NCBI GenBank assembly: GCA_964548175.1
Contig: CAZJQS010000004.1
Coordinates: 62,001 to 126,000 of the forward strand
DNA length: 64,000 nucleotides
Direction of reading: 5' to 3'
From: JANQPA01 sp964548175
Lineage (GTDB): Bacteria > Bacteroidota > Bacteroidia > Chitinophagales > Saprospiraceae
The position numbers and the translations under genes were made by a program. Of this stretch, positions 1 to 8,949 are shown piece after piece; within the stretch, counting starts at the first letter, position 1; every line of letters begins with the position of its first letter. The notes beneath the pieces are model-generated. The model made no database searches and had not been told where the DNA came from. It worked only from the letters and a program-made list of their open reading frames with translations.

Positions 1-193
1 CCAGCAGGAAAGCCTTTTTTCCACGTTCCACCCGGCTTTTTTCATTGTTGTATTCTTTTTTCAATAGCTTTTCAGCTACGGAATATTGTTTCCTGTCTAC
101 AGCCATCGCCCCGTCCTTTACTTTTAAGGTGTAGGTGCAAGAAGCAAGCAGTAAGAGGAACAGGAAAAAGAAGGAATATTGCTTGAATCCCAT
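1..193 (-). CDS. Lipoprotein, N-terminal part only (cut by window edge)
   Basis: The ATG at 193 opens a frame that runs leftward out of the window, giving 64 residues. It starts with a hydrophobic signal peptide ending in the lipobox LLASC, so Cys19 is the probable lipidation site and the protein would sit in the periplasm or outer membrane. The residues after the Cys are charged and look helical, ending in a stretch resembling the first helices of a TPR. Bacteroidota lipoproteins of the TPR-PD40-OmpA type, such as PorE-like proteins, can begin this way, but that identity is only a guess from 64 residues. It is on the same strand as secDF but separated from it by a strong hairpin. Confidence 0.7.
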   Translation of the reverse strand, partial: MGFKQYSFFFLFLLLLASCTYTLKVKDGAMAVDRKQYSVAEKLLKKEYNNEKSRVERGKKAFLL

Positions 194-293
194 ATATTAG
201 TAGATTATTGCGCTGTTTTTTATCAAGTAATATAAACAAAAAACAGCTTTAGGATTCGCTTTGTTTTCAGGGACGTTAGCCAGCCGACCAAAG

Positions 294-329
294 AAAAAGG
301 GGATGGTGTGAAACCATCCCCTTTTTTTT
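294..329. terminator. Bidirectional hairpin terminator after secDF
   Basis: GGGGATGG (299-306) and CCATCCCC (314-321) form a perfect 8-bp stem with a 7-nt loop. A5 precedes and T8 follows it, so transcripts in either direction meet a stem plus U-tract. It lies 16 nt past the secDF stop and most simply ends that transcript. Confidence 0.8.
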
Positions 330-344
330 GGTAAGATCATCAAT

Positions 345-3300
345 TTATCTGGCTTTTGAAGCCATTTGGGACATACTTGTTTTACCACTCTTATCTTTAG
401 TCACTTTAGCTCTCAGCTCGGCGCCGGACAGATCCGACATGATTGGAGTAGCTACGAAGATAGAGGAGTAAGTACCTACTACGATACCCAACAGCAAGGC
501 GAAAGCAAAGCCGCTGATGCTGCTTCCTCCAAAGAAGAACAATATGGCTACTACAAGGAAGGTAGTCAGAGACGTGATTACAGTACGGCTGACCGTGCTG
601 TTGATCGCCTTGTTGATCACATCCTCTTTGGAGTCTTTCAGGTAAGTATTCAGGTATTCGCGAATGCGGTCGAAGACTATTACGGTATCGTTGATAGAAT
701 AACCGATTACTGTCAGAATGGCTGCAATGAAGTTTTGGTCGATTTCCATAGAGAACGGGAGTAAGCCGCGACCTAAACTGAAGACGCTGAGTACGATCAG
801 AACGTCATGGAACAAGGCAGCCACCGCGCCTAAGCTGTATTGCCACTTACTGAACCTGATGAAGATGTACAAAAAGATCAGCAAGAGGGCAAAAATAGCG
901 GCATAGAGGGCGCTGGTCTTAATGTCGTCAGCGATGGTAGGTCCTACCTTGGCCGAACTGGTCACGTGGGTGCCGGTTCCGTCTGCGTCACTGAAGTTCT
1001 CAAAATTCAGGCTTTGTCCGATAGCGGCTTCTATGCCCTCATGTAATCTGGCCATAACGCGTTCATCGGCGTCATCACCAGTGTCGTCAACGAGGTAATC
1101 TGTGACAACATTATAAGTATTTTCGGTATCCACGGCTTTTACGGTAGGAGTACCTTCAAAGACAGTGGTCAGGCTTTCCCGTAATTGGGCCGGACTGATA
1201 TCGATGCTTTGTTCGAAGGTGATGTTGTAGGAGTGTCCACCTTTGAAGTCAACACCCAGTTCAAACCCTCTGGTGAAGAAGGAAACTAAACCGGCCAGGA
1301 TAATGATGCCTGAGATCATGTAGGCTCTTCTGCGTTTGCCCAGCCAGTCGATCTTCAGGTTAGCGAAGGCATTTTTTGAAAAGCCTGTGCTGAAGGCCAT
1401 GCCACGCTTTCTCGTCCACCACTCAATGATCATTCGGCCTACCAAAACAGCTGTAAACAAAGAAGAAAGTACACCAATGATCAAAACAACCGCAAATCCT
1501 TTGATGGGCCCCAGACCGAAGTAAGCCAGAACGAAGGCCGTCAGGATGGTGGTTACGTTCGCATCGACGATGGCCGAATAAGAGTTTTGGAAACCATCCT
1601 GTATGGAGGCGAATAGTGTTTTTCCTTCACGGATTTCTTCCCGGATACGCTCAAAGATAATCACGTTGGCGTCTACGGCCATACCGATCGTCAAAACGAT
1701 ACCGGCAATGCCTGGCAGGGTCAGTACGGTTCCGTAAGAAGCCAGGGCGCCGAAAATGAAAAACAGGTTGAGGAACAGCGCAATAATGGAAACGACCCCT
1801 CCTGTGCTGTAATAGAGGATCATGAAGATCAGCACCAGCAGAAAACCGGCCACGAGAGCGGTGATGCTTCGGTTGATGTTTTCCTGTCCCAGCGAAGGGC
1901 CGACCAGCGATTCATGGATGATATCCGTTTCGGCCGGCAACCTGCCGATCTGAAGAATATTAGCCAGGTCTTTGGCTTCCTGTATGCTGTAGTTACCTGT
2001 AATAGAAGAGTTTCCGTTTGTAATAGGGTTCTGGACACTAGGAGCGGAAACGACCTCATCGTCCAGGACGATGGCGATCTCCCGGTTGTTATCCTGTGCT
2101 GCTGCCGTGGTCATCTGCCCCCAGACGCGGGCGCCCTCGCTATTCATGGTCAGGGACACCTGTACGCGGTTAGTTTGCGGATCTGGATTGGCTCTGGCGT
2201 CGGTCACTTTATCTCCGGTAAGGGGAGCTTCCTCCGAGGCACGTTCCTTTTTCAGGGCAAACAACTGATAAAGATCGGTTGGTTCATTATTTTCCAGATC
2301 ACGGATCGGATCTTTTGACCATCTGAACATTACATCTCTTGGGAACAAGCGGCTAACTTCCGGCTTGGCCAGAAGGGAGTCGATGGTGTTGCGTTTGTTG
2401 CGTTCTGCGATACCCATAACGGCAGGACCGTAAGTGCCGCGATTAACGGTCAACAGGTTGAATAACGGGCCTTGTGCAAAGTTGAACTGATTATAGATGG
2501 TATCGATGCCGGCGATCTGTGTGCTGTCGGTATTTCCGAGGCTGTCAACTACATAGGTAGTGTCAATGCGAAGGATTTCTCGTTCCACTTCCTGGCCTGT
2601 GGTTTGCGCTAAACGCTGGTTGGCTTGTTCAAAAGCGCCTGCAATGCCGGGATCGCTGATGCGATAGACATTCCAGAACTCCAGGTTGGCTGCGGCCTCC
2701 AGGAAGTTTCTGGCTCGTTCAGGGTTGTCGATGCCGGGCAGTTCTACTACGATCAGATCCCGGCTCGCATCCAGAGATACATTAGGCTGAACAACGCCGA
2801 GCTTGTCGATGCGCTCCTTGAGGAGTTTAAAAGTGAGATCTACCGTTTCATTGGCTTTTTGACGCAGGATACGCGTCATTTCCCCATCTGTGGTTTCGAA
2901 GTTCACCTGATCGGAAAGTGCTTCATTCAGTGCGAAAATGGAAGCCATCCTGCGGCCGTCCGCCAGTTGTCTCCAGGCATCTGAAAAAAGAGTGATGTAG
3001 TCAGTCTGAGCACTTTTCTGTGCTTCGGTGGCTTTGTCTAACGCTTCTAAAAATGTTGGATCCTTGGAATTATTAGCTAATGCTATGATGAAATCTCGTA
3101 AATTAACCTGAAGTACTACACTCATGCCTCCTTTGAGGTCCAGCCCTAGTGCCAACTGCTGTGACTTCAGCTCCTGATAAGTAAAAGCCTTAACCAGGGG
3201 GATCTTCATGATCTCTTCTGTTGACATAGAGTCCAAATACGCGGTTCTCTTTTGCTTGTATACCGCATTCTGCTGTTGTTCATCCTGGATGCCGGTACTC

Positions 3301-3425
3301 GCAGCTTTTGCATATTCCTCCGCTTCCTTCTCCACTCTTCGGGTAGGGATGGTGAGAAAATACTGCCACAAGGTTACCAACGTCATCAAAATAAGGAAGA
3401 ACCTTACTACTCCTTTACCTTGCAT
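345..3425 (-). CDS. secDF: Fused protein translocase subunit SecDF
   Basis: This 1026-residue protein is the SecD and SecF halves of the Sec translocon accessory complex in one chain, which uses the proton gradient to help pull proteins across the inner membrane. The SecD half has LGLDLKGG at residues 93-100, a large periplasmic P1 region (about 110-500) and membrane helices with the family motif GMAVDANVIIFERIREE at 581-597. The SecF half begins near 700 with LGVDFKGG at 723-730 and repeats the pattern as IGYSINDTVIVFDRIRE at 907-923. Fusion and length are usual for Bacteroidota. The start at 3425 gives a first helix at residues 5-25. A TAnnTTTG-type -7 box lies about 155 bases upstream. Confidence 0.97.
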   Translation of the reverse strand: MQGKGVVRFFLILMTLVTLWQYFLTIPTRRVEKEAEEYAKAASTGIQDEQQQNAVYKQKRTAYLDSMSTEEIMKIPLVKAFTYQELKSQQLALGLDLKGGMSVVLQVNLRDFIIALANNSKDPTFLEALDKATEAQKSAQTDYITLFSDAWRQLADGRRMASIFALNEALSDQVNFETTDGEMTRILRQKANETVDLTFKLLKERIDKLGVVQPNVSLDASRDLIVVELPGIDNPERARNFLEAAANLEFWNVYRISDPGIAGAFEQANQRLAQTTGQEVEREILRIDTTYVVDSLGNTDSTQIAGIDTIYNQFNFAQGPLFNLLTVNRGTYGPAVMGIAERNKRNTIDSLLAKPEVSRLFPRDVMFRWSKDPIRDLENNEPTDLYQLFALKKERASEEAPLTGDKVTDARANPDPQTNRVQVSLTMNSEGARVWGQMTTAAAQDNNREIAIVLDDEVVSAPSVQNPITNGNSSITGNYSIQEAKDLANILQIGRLPAETDIIHESLVGPSLGQENINRSITALVAGFLLVLIFMILYYSTGGVVSIIALFLNLFFIFGALASYGTVLTLPGIAGIVLTIGMAVDANVIIFERIREEIREGKTLFASIQDGFQNSYSAIVDANVTTILTAFVLAYFGLGPIKGFAVVLIIGVLSSLFTAVLVGRMIIEWWTRKRGMAFSTGFSKNAFANLKIDWLGKRRRAYMISGIIILAGLVSFFTRGFELGVDFKGGHSYNITFEQSIDISPAQLRESLTTVFEGTPTVKAVDTENTYNVVTDYLVDDTGDDADERVMARLHEGIEAAIGQSLNFENFSDADGTGTHVTSSAKVGPTIADDIKTSALYAAIFALLLIFLYIFIRFSKWQYSLGAVAALFHDVLIVLSVFSLGRGLLPFSMEIDQNFIAAILTVIGYSINDTVIVFDRIREYLNTYLKDSKEDVINKAINSTVSRTVITSLTTFLVVAILFFFGGSSISGFAFALLLGIVVGTYSSIFVATPIMSDLSGAELRAKVTKDKSGKTSMSQMASKAR

Positions 3426-3583
3426 AACGAAATTTTTACTGTTAAAACGTTAAGCCTCTCCGCCAATTGTGTTCCAAAAAGCAATTGGCTTCGGATACTT
3501 AACTAAGCGTTAGTTAAAAAATAATTCCAATTCAGCTTATCCTGAAAAGAACTGATTTACAAGTCTTTTTGGGAAAAACTCCG

Positions 3584-3591
3584 CAAATATA
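3584..3591 (-). promoter_or_regulatory. Candidate -7 box for secDF
   Basis: On the minus strand the sequence is TATATTTG, an exact match to the Bacteroidota -7 consensus TAnnTTTG. No convincing -33 TTTG is found 19-21 bases upstream, so this is a candidate only. It would give a 5' leader of roughly 150 nt. Confidence 0.35.
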
Positions 3592-3639
3592 CAGTTTTAG
3601 ATAGGAAAAAAAGAGAAATATTGGGGAAACCTTTGGTTT

Positions 3640-3658
3640 GGAGTTGTGTAAAAAGTCA
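3640..3658 (+). repeat. Dispersed repeat R1, single arm (copy 1)
   Basis: GGAGTTGTGTAAAAAGTCA differs by one base from the R1 arm GGGGTTGTGTAAAAAGTCA seen at 30803-30821, 60186-60204 and 63523-63580 and, degenerate, at 43100-43157. Its last three bases are the stop codon of the minus-strand dehydrogenase gene. Confidence 0.7.
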
Positions 3659-4636
3659 GTTCACCACATTCTTTGGTTTTCCTTTCAAAAAACCTTTGAT
3701 ATTCTGCACGGTAATATCCAGTAATCGCTCCCGGGCAGCCAGGCTGGCCCAGGCCATGTGAGGCGTGATCAGGCAGTTGCTGAGGCCAAACAGGGGGTGA
3801 TCTTCAGCAGGCGGTTCCTGGGACAAGACATCAAGTGCGGCGCCGAATATTTTTTTGTTGAGCAGGCAGTTTCTCAGGTCTTCCTCCTGGACCAATCCTC
3901 CCCGGCTGGTATTGATCAAAATGCCGTGGGATTTCATCCGGGCTAATAGTTGTTCATTGACGATGCCTTCGTTTTCCTCTGTTAAGGGCGCATGCAGACT
4001 GATCACGTCGCTTTGTTCAAATAACTCCTCAATACTGACAAAGCGTACACCCGCCATCGCATCCCGCTCAGGATGTTTATGCGTAGAAAGTATGTGCATG
4101 CCGAATGCCTGTGCTATGTGCGCTACTTGCTGCCCAATGCGGCCGAATCCATAAATACCCATAGTTTGGCCCTCCAGTTCAGGGATCGAGGATAGCCAGT
4201 AAGAAAAATCACGGTTTTTTGCCCATCCGCCTTGCTGCACGCTTTCATTGTGCGCCGCCACCCGGTTGGTGAGCGCTAGTAGTAGCGCAAAAACGTGCTG
4301 GGCTACAGAAGGAGTGCCGTAGCCTACCGCATTGCAAACAACAATCTCCTTTTTTTCAGCGGCCCGGAGATCTATGTTGTTGTAACCCGAAGCAGTAACA
4401 CAGATGCATCGCAAAGCCGGCAACTGATCCATGACGCTTTTATCTATAACGACTTTGTTGACAAGCAGAATCTCCGCTCCTTTCGCTCTTTCTACGACCT
4501 GCTCCGGTGGGCTGTAATCATAAATATGGGTTTGTCCCAGCGCTTTGACTTTGTTCCAGCTTAGATCACCCGGATTAAGGGTATATCCGTCCAAAATGAC
4601 GATCTTCGGACGTTTGGAGTGGTTTTCTGTAGCCAT
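3656..4636 (-). CDS. D-2-hydroxyacid dehydrogenase (glycerate/hydroxypyruvate reductase type)
   Basis: The 326-residue protein belongs to the NAD(P)-dependent D-isomer 2-hydroxyacid dehydrogenases, which interconvert 2-hydroxy and 2-oxo acids in the cytoplasm. The Rossmann motif is GFGRIG at 163-168. The catalytic triad is in place: Arg245 in TSRGG, Glu274 in SQEPP and His293 in TPHMAW. The overall sequence looks closest to glycerate dehydrogenases (HprA-like), but substrate cannot be fixed by eye. At the end of the second Rossmann strand, where NAD enzymes usually carry an acidic residue, the chain reads STHKH; basic residues there are consistent with NADPH use (inference). The gene stands alone, divergent from the small gene at 4720. 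Confidence 0.9.
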   Translation of the reverse strand: MATENHSKRPKIVILDGYTLNPGDLSWNKVKALGQTHIYDYSPPEQVVERAKGAEILLVNKVVIDKSVMDQLPALRCICVTASGYNNIDLRAAEKKEIVVCNAVGYGTPSVAQHVFALLLALTNRVAAHNESVQQGGWAKNRDFSYWLSSIPELEGQTMGIYGFGRIGQQVAHIAQAFGMHILSTHKHPERDAMAGVRFVSIEELFEQSDVISLHAPLTEENEGIVNEQLLARMKSHGILINTSRGGLVQEEDLRNCLLNKKIFGAALDVLSQEPPAEDHPLFGLSNCLITPHMAWASLAARERLLDITVQNIKGFLKGKPKNVVN

Positions 4637-4719
4637 AGCTTGTACTTTTGTGATGTGAATTACGTAATATTTGTGAGGTTGTGAATAATTTTGCAGGGTT
4701 TTTTGAAGAAAAAATCAAT

Positions 4720-4938
4720 ATGAAAAGCATTATTAACAGCTGGCCTTTAATCATTTTCGCCTGCCTGACGCTGGGCCTGGCGCCCTATTTCCCTGAACCT
4801 CATATATGGGGAAAATTGCGCTGGGCGTTCGGCGGTGCTGTCGGGATGCAGCCGATGGATTGGTTCGATCTGGCCCTGCACGGATTGCCGTGGTTGCTCT
4901 TGATAAGATTGGTGGTGGTTAAGACTTTAGGCTCTTAA
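4720..4938 (+). CDS. Small two-helix membrane protein
   Basis: This 72-residue protein has a hydrophobic helix at about 8-22 and another at 53-69, joined by a loop with the pattern APYFPEPHIWGKLRWAFGG. Short proteins of this pattern occur in Bacteroidota, where automatic annotation often calls them RND transporter; that label is not informative. I chose the ATG at 4720 rather than the in-frame GTG at 4681 because the extra 13 residues look unconserved and the family normally starts just before the first helix. It ends 13 bases before the sterol-desaturase-type gene and is probably co-transcribed with it. Function unknown. Confidence 0.7.
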   Translation: MKSIINSWPLIIFACLTLGLAPYFPEPHIWGKLRWAFGGAVGMQPMDWFDLALHGLPWLLLIRLVVVKTLGS

Positions 4939-4951
4939 ACTCAAAACTCAA
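4933..4951 (+). repeat. CTCAAAA heptad repeat before start codon
   Basis: One full unit CTCAAAA (4940-4946) and a partial CTCAA (4947-4951) abut the ATG at 4952. The same heptad occurs ten times in front of thyA. No Shine-Dalgarno is present, so this A-rich leader may serve translation initiation. Confidence 0.5.
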
Positions 4952-5977
4952 ATGAGCAAATACTGGAATGTCTTCATTGAAGGATATCAAGGCTATATGT
5001 CCTACCTGTGGAATGAAATTACGAACCCTGGTTGGAATAACTATTTTTACTGGTTGCTGCTGGTTTCGGGATTTTTCCTGCTGTTGGAATGGGTGGCGCC
5101 CTGGCGGAAAGAGCAGCCAAAATTCAGGAAAGATTTTTGGCTGGACTTTTTCTACATGTTCTTCAATTTCTTTTTGTTTTCGCTGATCATTTTTAATGCA
5201 GCTTCTCTGGTAGTGGTCAATTTGATCAACGATGGTCTTCTCGCGATTACAGGTTTTGATTTGCAGGCCAATAATCCGCTGCGGTATTTTCCGGCCTGGT
5301 CCATTTTGCTGATCGGATTTGTTGTTCGGGATTTTGTGCAATGGTGGGTGCATCGACTGTTGCATTATCATCCGAGGCTTTGGGAATTCCACAAGGTCCA
5401 TCACAGTGTGGAACAGATGGGGTTTGCGGCGCATTTGCGTTATCACTGGATGGAAAACGTGGTGTATCGCAGTTTAGAATATTTGCCATTGGCTTTGCTT
5501 GGGATCGGGTTATACGACTTTTTCATCATCCACCTCTTTACCCTGGTGGTCGGGCATTATAATCATTCTAATATAACGGTATCGGGGAAGGTCACAGGAG
5601 GTATTCTGGGCGGACTGATCGGGGTGATTATTGCCACCGGAGCATTTGAGGTGAATGTATTACCATTGACAGCGCTTTGGCAGGAACTGCTGGTAATCGG
5701 GACTGCCGTTTTGGGTGGAATAGTAGTGATGGGGCCGGTTATGAAAATCATTTTCAATCATCCCGAAATGCACATCTGGCATCACGCCTATGACATGCCT
5801 GAGGAACACCCTCATGGGATCAACTTTGGGTTGACGCTGGCGTTGTGGGATTATTTGTTTGGAACGGCGCATGTTCCTTATGAAGGAAGAGACATAAAAT
5901 TGGGATTTCCGGGAGTGGAGCAATTTCCGAAGGGTTTTGTAGGGCAGAATCGACATGGATTTGGTCGGAAGGAATAA
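4952..5977 (+). CDS. Fatty acid hydroxylase / sterol desaturase family membrane protein
   Basis: The 341-residue protein is a multi-pass membrane di-iron oxygenase of the sterol desaturase/fatty acid hydroxylase superfamily. Histidine clusters expected to bind the two irons are visible: HRLLH at 134-138, HKVHH at 147-151, HYNH at 202-205 and HIWHH at 274-278. Hydrophobic helices lie near 30-48, 65-95, 113-130 and 180-265. The family hydroxylates or desaturates lipids, sterols or carotenoids using oxygen; the actual substrate is unknown. It follows the 72-residue membrane gene after 13 bases. Its stop codon lies at the edge of a palindromic terminator shared with the convergent gene. Confidence 0.88.
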   Translation: MSKYWNVFIEGYQGYMSYLWNEITNPGWNNYFYWLLLVSGFFLLLEWVAPWRKEQPKFRKDFWLDFFYMFFNFFLFSLIIFNAASLVVVNLINDGLLAITGFDLQANNPLRYFPAWSILLIGFVVRDFVQWWVHRLLHYHPRLWEFHKVHHSVEQMGFAAHLRYHWMENVVYRSLEYLPLALLGIGLYDFFIIHLFTLVVGHYNHSNITVSGKVTGGILGGLIGVIIATGAFEVNVLPLTALWQELLVIGTAVLGGIVVMGPVMKIIFNHPEMHIWHHAYDMPEEHPHGINFGLTLALWDYLFGTAHVPYEGRDIKLGFPGVEQFPKGFVGQNRHGFGRKE

Positions 5978-6013
5978 AAAGAAGTCCGCCGGCATGCCGG
6001 CGGACTTCTTTTT
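5976..6013. terminator. 38-bp perfect palindrome, shared terminator
   Basis: The left half AAAAAGAAGTCCGCCGGCA (5976-5994) and right half TGCCGGCGGACTTCTTTTT (5995-6013) are exact reverse complements with no spacer. Transcripts from both sides would form a GC-rich hairpin ending in U5. Both convergent stop codons (5975-5977 and 6012-6014) overlap its ends. Confidence 0.85.
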
Positions 6014-6617
6014 ATTCCTTCGTTGCTTTCAGTTTTGTTAGAATTTTCTCCGGTACGATTTGTTGGAACAGTTGTGCCTGCATAGGGTTGGTGGTATTAT
6101 ACTCTATGAACTTCCACTCATCGCTGCCGTCTTTGCTAACTGCCAGCATGGTTTTTTGGCCTTTTAATGAAAAGGTATTGGTTTCTTTATCGTAGCTGAC
6201 TTTATCTGCACCATAGATGCTGTTAAATTGTCCCTTCATCTGTTCAATGACGGCCTCATTGCTGAATTGAGGACCGGTGAGCATCAGTTTTTCTTGGGCA
6301 TCGTATTCTACGATAACAAAATCAGCTCCGTCTTCTTGCATTTTGTCCGACATTTTGGCGATGGTATAATCTTGCACTTCCATTTTCATCCCCATAGCGC
6401 TCATCTGGCTGAAAGCCTGTTTCATCTGATCCTTAGGCACCTGATCGAATAATTTTTCATAGACCATATCCAGCACGGTGTCCCAATTGCCGGCATTAGT
6501 TGCTTCGATATAAGTGCTTAATCTGCTTTTTATAGCGGCTTCCTGGGCACTAAGGGTAGGGATGCCTGCACTAAGGATGAAAAATAAAGAAGCCACCAGT
6601 AATACTTGTTTTTTCAT
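6012..6617 (-). CDS. Secreted protein, NTF2/SnoaL-like fold suspected
   Basis: The protein is 201 residues if started at the ATG at 6617, which opens a clear signal peptide (MKKQVLLVASLFF, cleavage after LSAQ). The frame is open 36 residues further upstream, but that extension is not signal-like and I reject it. The segment after cleavage, with IKSRLSTYIEATNAGNWDTV, resembles the first helices of NTF2-like domains, which start with a helix and a cone-shaped sheet; this is an impression, not a demonstrated match. No catalytic motif is visible. It is probably exported to the periplasm. It converges on the sterol-desaturase-type gene and shares its terminator. Confidence 0.75.
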   Translation of the reverse strand: MKKQVLLVASLFFILSAGIPTLSAQEAAIKSRLSTYIEATNAGNWDTVLDMVYEKLFDQVPKDQMKQAFSQMSAMGMKMEVQDYTIAKMSDKMQEDGADFVIVEYDAQEKLMLTGPQFSNEAVIEQMKGQFNSIYGADKVSYDKETNTFSLKGQKTMLAVSKDGSDEWKFIEYNTTNPMQAQLFQQIVPEKILTKLKATKE

Positions 6618-6989
6618 TGTTATGGTTTTTAATAAAATAAAACAGTAGTTGTTTCGATTAATAAATGAAATTATCCTGTGGGAAAAACGAATGATCGCAA
6701 AGCCGTATATGCTCTGCAAAGACAACTAAACGATGATTCGCTTCCAGGAAATTCAGAATGAAGAGCTTAGGTTTGTTTTTCAAACGAGCTTAAACTAATG
6801 GATATTTCAGGATATTAAAATAAATTTAGGCCAACTTAAGCGCTTTATCTACAAGTTTCCTTTGTTGGAATATAAAAACAACCGCTTGAGCCATTTCAGA
6901 AAAAAGAAGACATTTGAGCTTGTATAATATCGCAAATTTACTAAAATAAACCACACGTCCTTTTTGTTCGATAAACCAAACACTGTACA
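6618..6989. other. Divergent intergenic region
   Basis: These 372 bases separate two divergent genes and must hold both promoters. The only consensus match is a minus-strand TAAATTTG at 6933-6940, which lies over 300 bases from the minus gene and so is doubtful. I see no repeat or RNA gene. Confidence 0.4.
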
Positions 6990-8930
6990 ATGAAACGCCT
7001 TAATGCATCACTACTTATCGTTACTTTTTTGTTATTGGGAAATGGATTGTTAGGACAGGCGATTACGGCCAGTCCAGTGGAAGAGTGGATGACCGAAGAT
7101 TTTCCAAATTCTGACTACAACCTTAATTCCGCTTATGTATATCTCATTAGCGGCAACCGACTGGGAGATGTTTTCTCGGGAGAAGGGCTGAGCCGGTCCG
7201 AACGAAAGGAACTGGACATTCGCAAAGGAGACTATCCGAAATACATGTACCTGGCGGTATCCATTCAAAACCCCTTGAAGCAGGGGGAAGAACTGACCAT
7301 ACCGCTGATGATACATGATGTTCGCGACCCTGCCAATTCTTCGCGGGTTATGGAATACGGAGGTCGCTTTCTCGAGAATATTCCGGATGAAGTTTTAAAA
7401 AACGGAGATATCGTCGCCAAAGTCAAGTTTGAAGCGATTAAAGGAAGCGAAACCTCTGAGTTTTGGAAAAAAGCCGCTCAGATCTCTATCGATCTGGGTA
7501 AAACGGCCACTTCCCTGGTAGCTGCTCCACTTTCTTTCATGACCATGACGGATCAGGTGCTTCCACAGGTCAATAAAGGATTGTCGACACTGGAGGAAGT
7601 TAGCGTCAAAGGGACTATGAACAGCGATTTTTACATCCGACTGCTGAACAAAGAACTCAGCGCCCTTTTTCAGGAAAGAGTAGTCTCAGCTACCTTATAT
7701 AAAATCCACTGGGATGTCGATAATACCCGGGAGTCCGGCTTTTATGAGGAACTTAAAACCGCCGATCGCGTCGATCAGCTCAAAGAACTGATCACCTCTC
7801 GCAACAACTGCTACATCCTGGTTGTGCGCACCAAATCGGAATACAACACGGATCATTCAGAACTGGCTTATAATCAACAATATATCGAAAAGAAATCTAA
7901 GGACTTCCGCAAGATCAGGAACCTGAAAAAGAAGGAGGTCGAAAAAGAGTTTCTGGAGGTATTGAAGATGGCCCTGGAACTGAAAAAGCAGATTGACATG
8001 TTCAACAACAGTGTGGATACCAAGTATCGCGACTGGAAAGCGTATTCTAAAATGATCGACCTTTATTATGATGTTCGCATACTCAAGGAAGAACAGACAG
8101 CAAAGCTGGCTAACGTGGATGATCTGATGATCCAGGATAAGTACAATCGCTTGTATGCCAATATAATAAATGATATCGACCTTTGGTTTGACAGTGAGTT
8201 GTTAACGCGTGCTCGTTCCATTGCTTCTTATCTGTTTAACTACCGTGGTTTTGTCGGGTATGCTACGCTGGATACCAGGCGTTTGTATGAAGATATCGAG
8301 CTGCTCAGTTTTTACCGTGACCGCGTACGCCAGACAGAGATCCAGGGTAAGATCCCTAAGGAGATCGAATCTCTTGAGACTTATACCATTACGCTTAAGC
8401 AATTGAGATTGATCGAGGCGGCGCTATTTGACAAGGCTTTCATTGTTCCACAAGGTGTGGTGTCTTCGGCTAAAAAACACATGCTGCTGAATATGGCCTC
8501 CAACCAGTTTCCGCTTTGTGAGCTGTGCGGGGAAAAAGTACAGGAAAAGATCGCGGAGATTGACAACGCGACCTACACTGACAACGTCAATCGTTATCTT
8601 CGTGTGTCGGCAGATTATTATAACAACCTGACTTGTTATGATCAGATCTATCAGGCTCTGGATTCTTTTATCCGGGTCAATACTGATTCATTGACGGTTT
8701 CTCCTTTTTTGTTGAAGGCTATGCAAAAGGACAAGGAAGAGTTGATCAGTTTGTTCGATACCTATGGAAAAATTGCCAGTCAGGATTATTCCGCTTTAAA
8801 ACCAAAGGAATTAGCTGATTTGTTAGGCGAATATGATCTGACAAGCGAAAAACTGACGATATTGCTGCAACGCCTGGAAGGGGTCGTTTACAGCAGAAAT
8901 GATATTCCTTGTTTCTACAATCGACCGTAA
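6990..8930 (+). CDS. Secreted protein of unknown function, helical
   Basis: I do not recognise this 646-residue protein. Residues 1-22 form a signal peptide ending near LLGQA, so it is exported. The first 130 residues look like a beta-rich domain; the middle (about 290-345) is highly charged with many Lys and Glu, consistent with a coiled coil; the remainder is helical. A CELC pair (Cys510, Cys513) is the only cysteine motif and could form a disulphide or bind metal. There is no lipobox and no T9SS sorting domain at the C-terminus, which ends in NRP. It stands alone, divergent from the secreted protein to its left and convergent with the cytochrome gene to its right. Confidence 0.8.
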   Translation: MKRLNASLLIVTFLLLGNGLLGQAITASPVEEWMTEDFPNSDYNLNSAYVYLISGNRLGDVFSGEGLSRSERKELDIRKGDYPKYMYLAVSIQNPLKQGEELTIPLMIHDVRDPANSSRVMEYGGRFLENIPDEVLKNGDIVAKVKFEAIKGSETSEFWKKAAQISIDLGKTATSLVAAPLSFMTMTDQVLPQVNKGLSTLEEVSVKGTMNSDFYIRLLNKELSALFQERVVSATLYKIHWDVDNTRESGFYEELKTADRVDQLKELITSRNNCYILVVRTKSEYNTDHSELAYNQQYIEKKSKDFRKIRNLKKKEVEKEFLEVLKMALELKKQIDMFNNSVDTKYRDWKAYSKMIDLYYDVRILKEEQTAKLANVDDLMIQDKYNRLYANIINDIDLWFDSELLTRARSIASYLFNYRGFVGYATLDTRRLYEDIELLSFYRDRVRQTEIQGKIPKEIESLETYTITLKQLRLIEAALFDKAFIVPQGVVSSAKKHMLLNMASNQFPLCELCGEKVQEKIAEIDNATYTDNVNRYLRVSADYYNNLTCYDQIYQALDSFIRVNTDSLTVSPFLLKAMQKDKEELISLFDTYGKIASQDYSALKPKELADLLGEYDLTSEKLTILLQRLEGVVYSRNDIPCFYNRP

Positions 8931-8931
8931 G

Positions 8932-8949
8932 GCGGAGCTTCGGCTCCGC
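8932..8949. terminator. UUCG-loop hairpin between convergent genes
   Basis: GCGGAGC (8932-8938) and GCTCCGC (8943-8949) enclose the tetraloop TTCG, a very stable RNA hairpin. It sits directly between two convergent stop codons. There is no long T-tract, so it may protect 3' ends rather than act as a classic intrinsic terminator. Confidence 0.55.
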
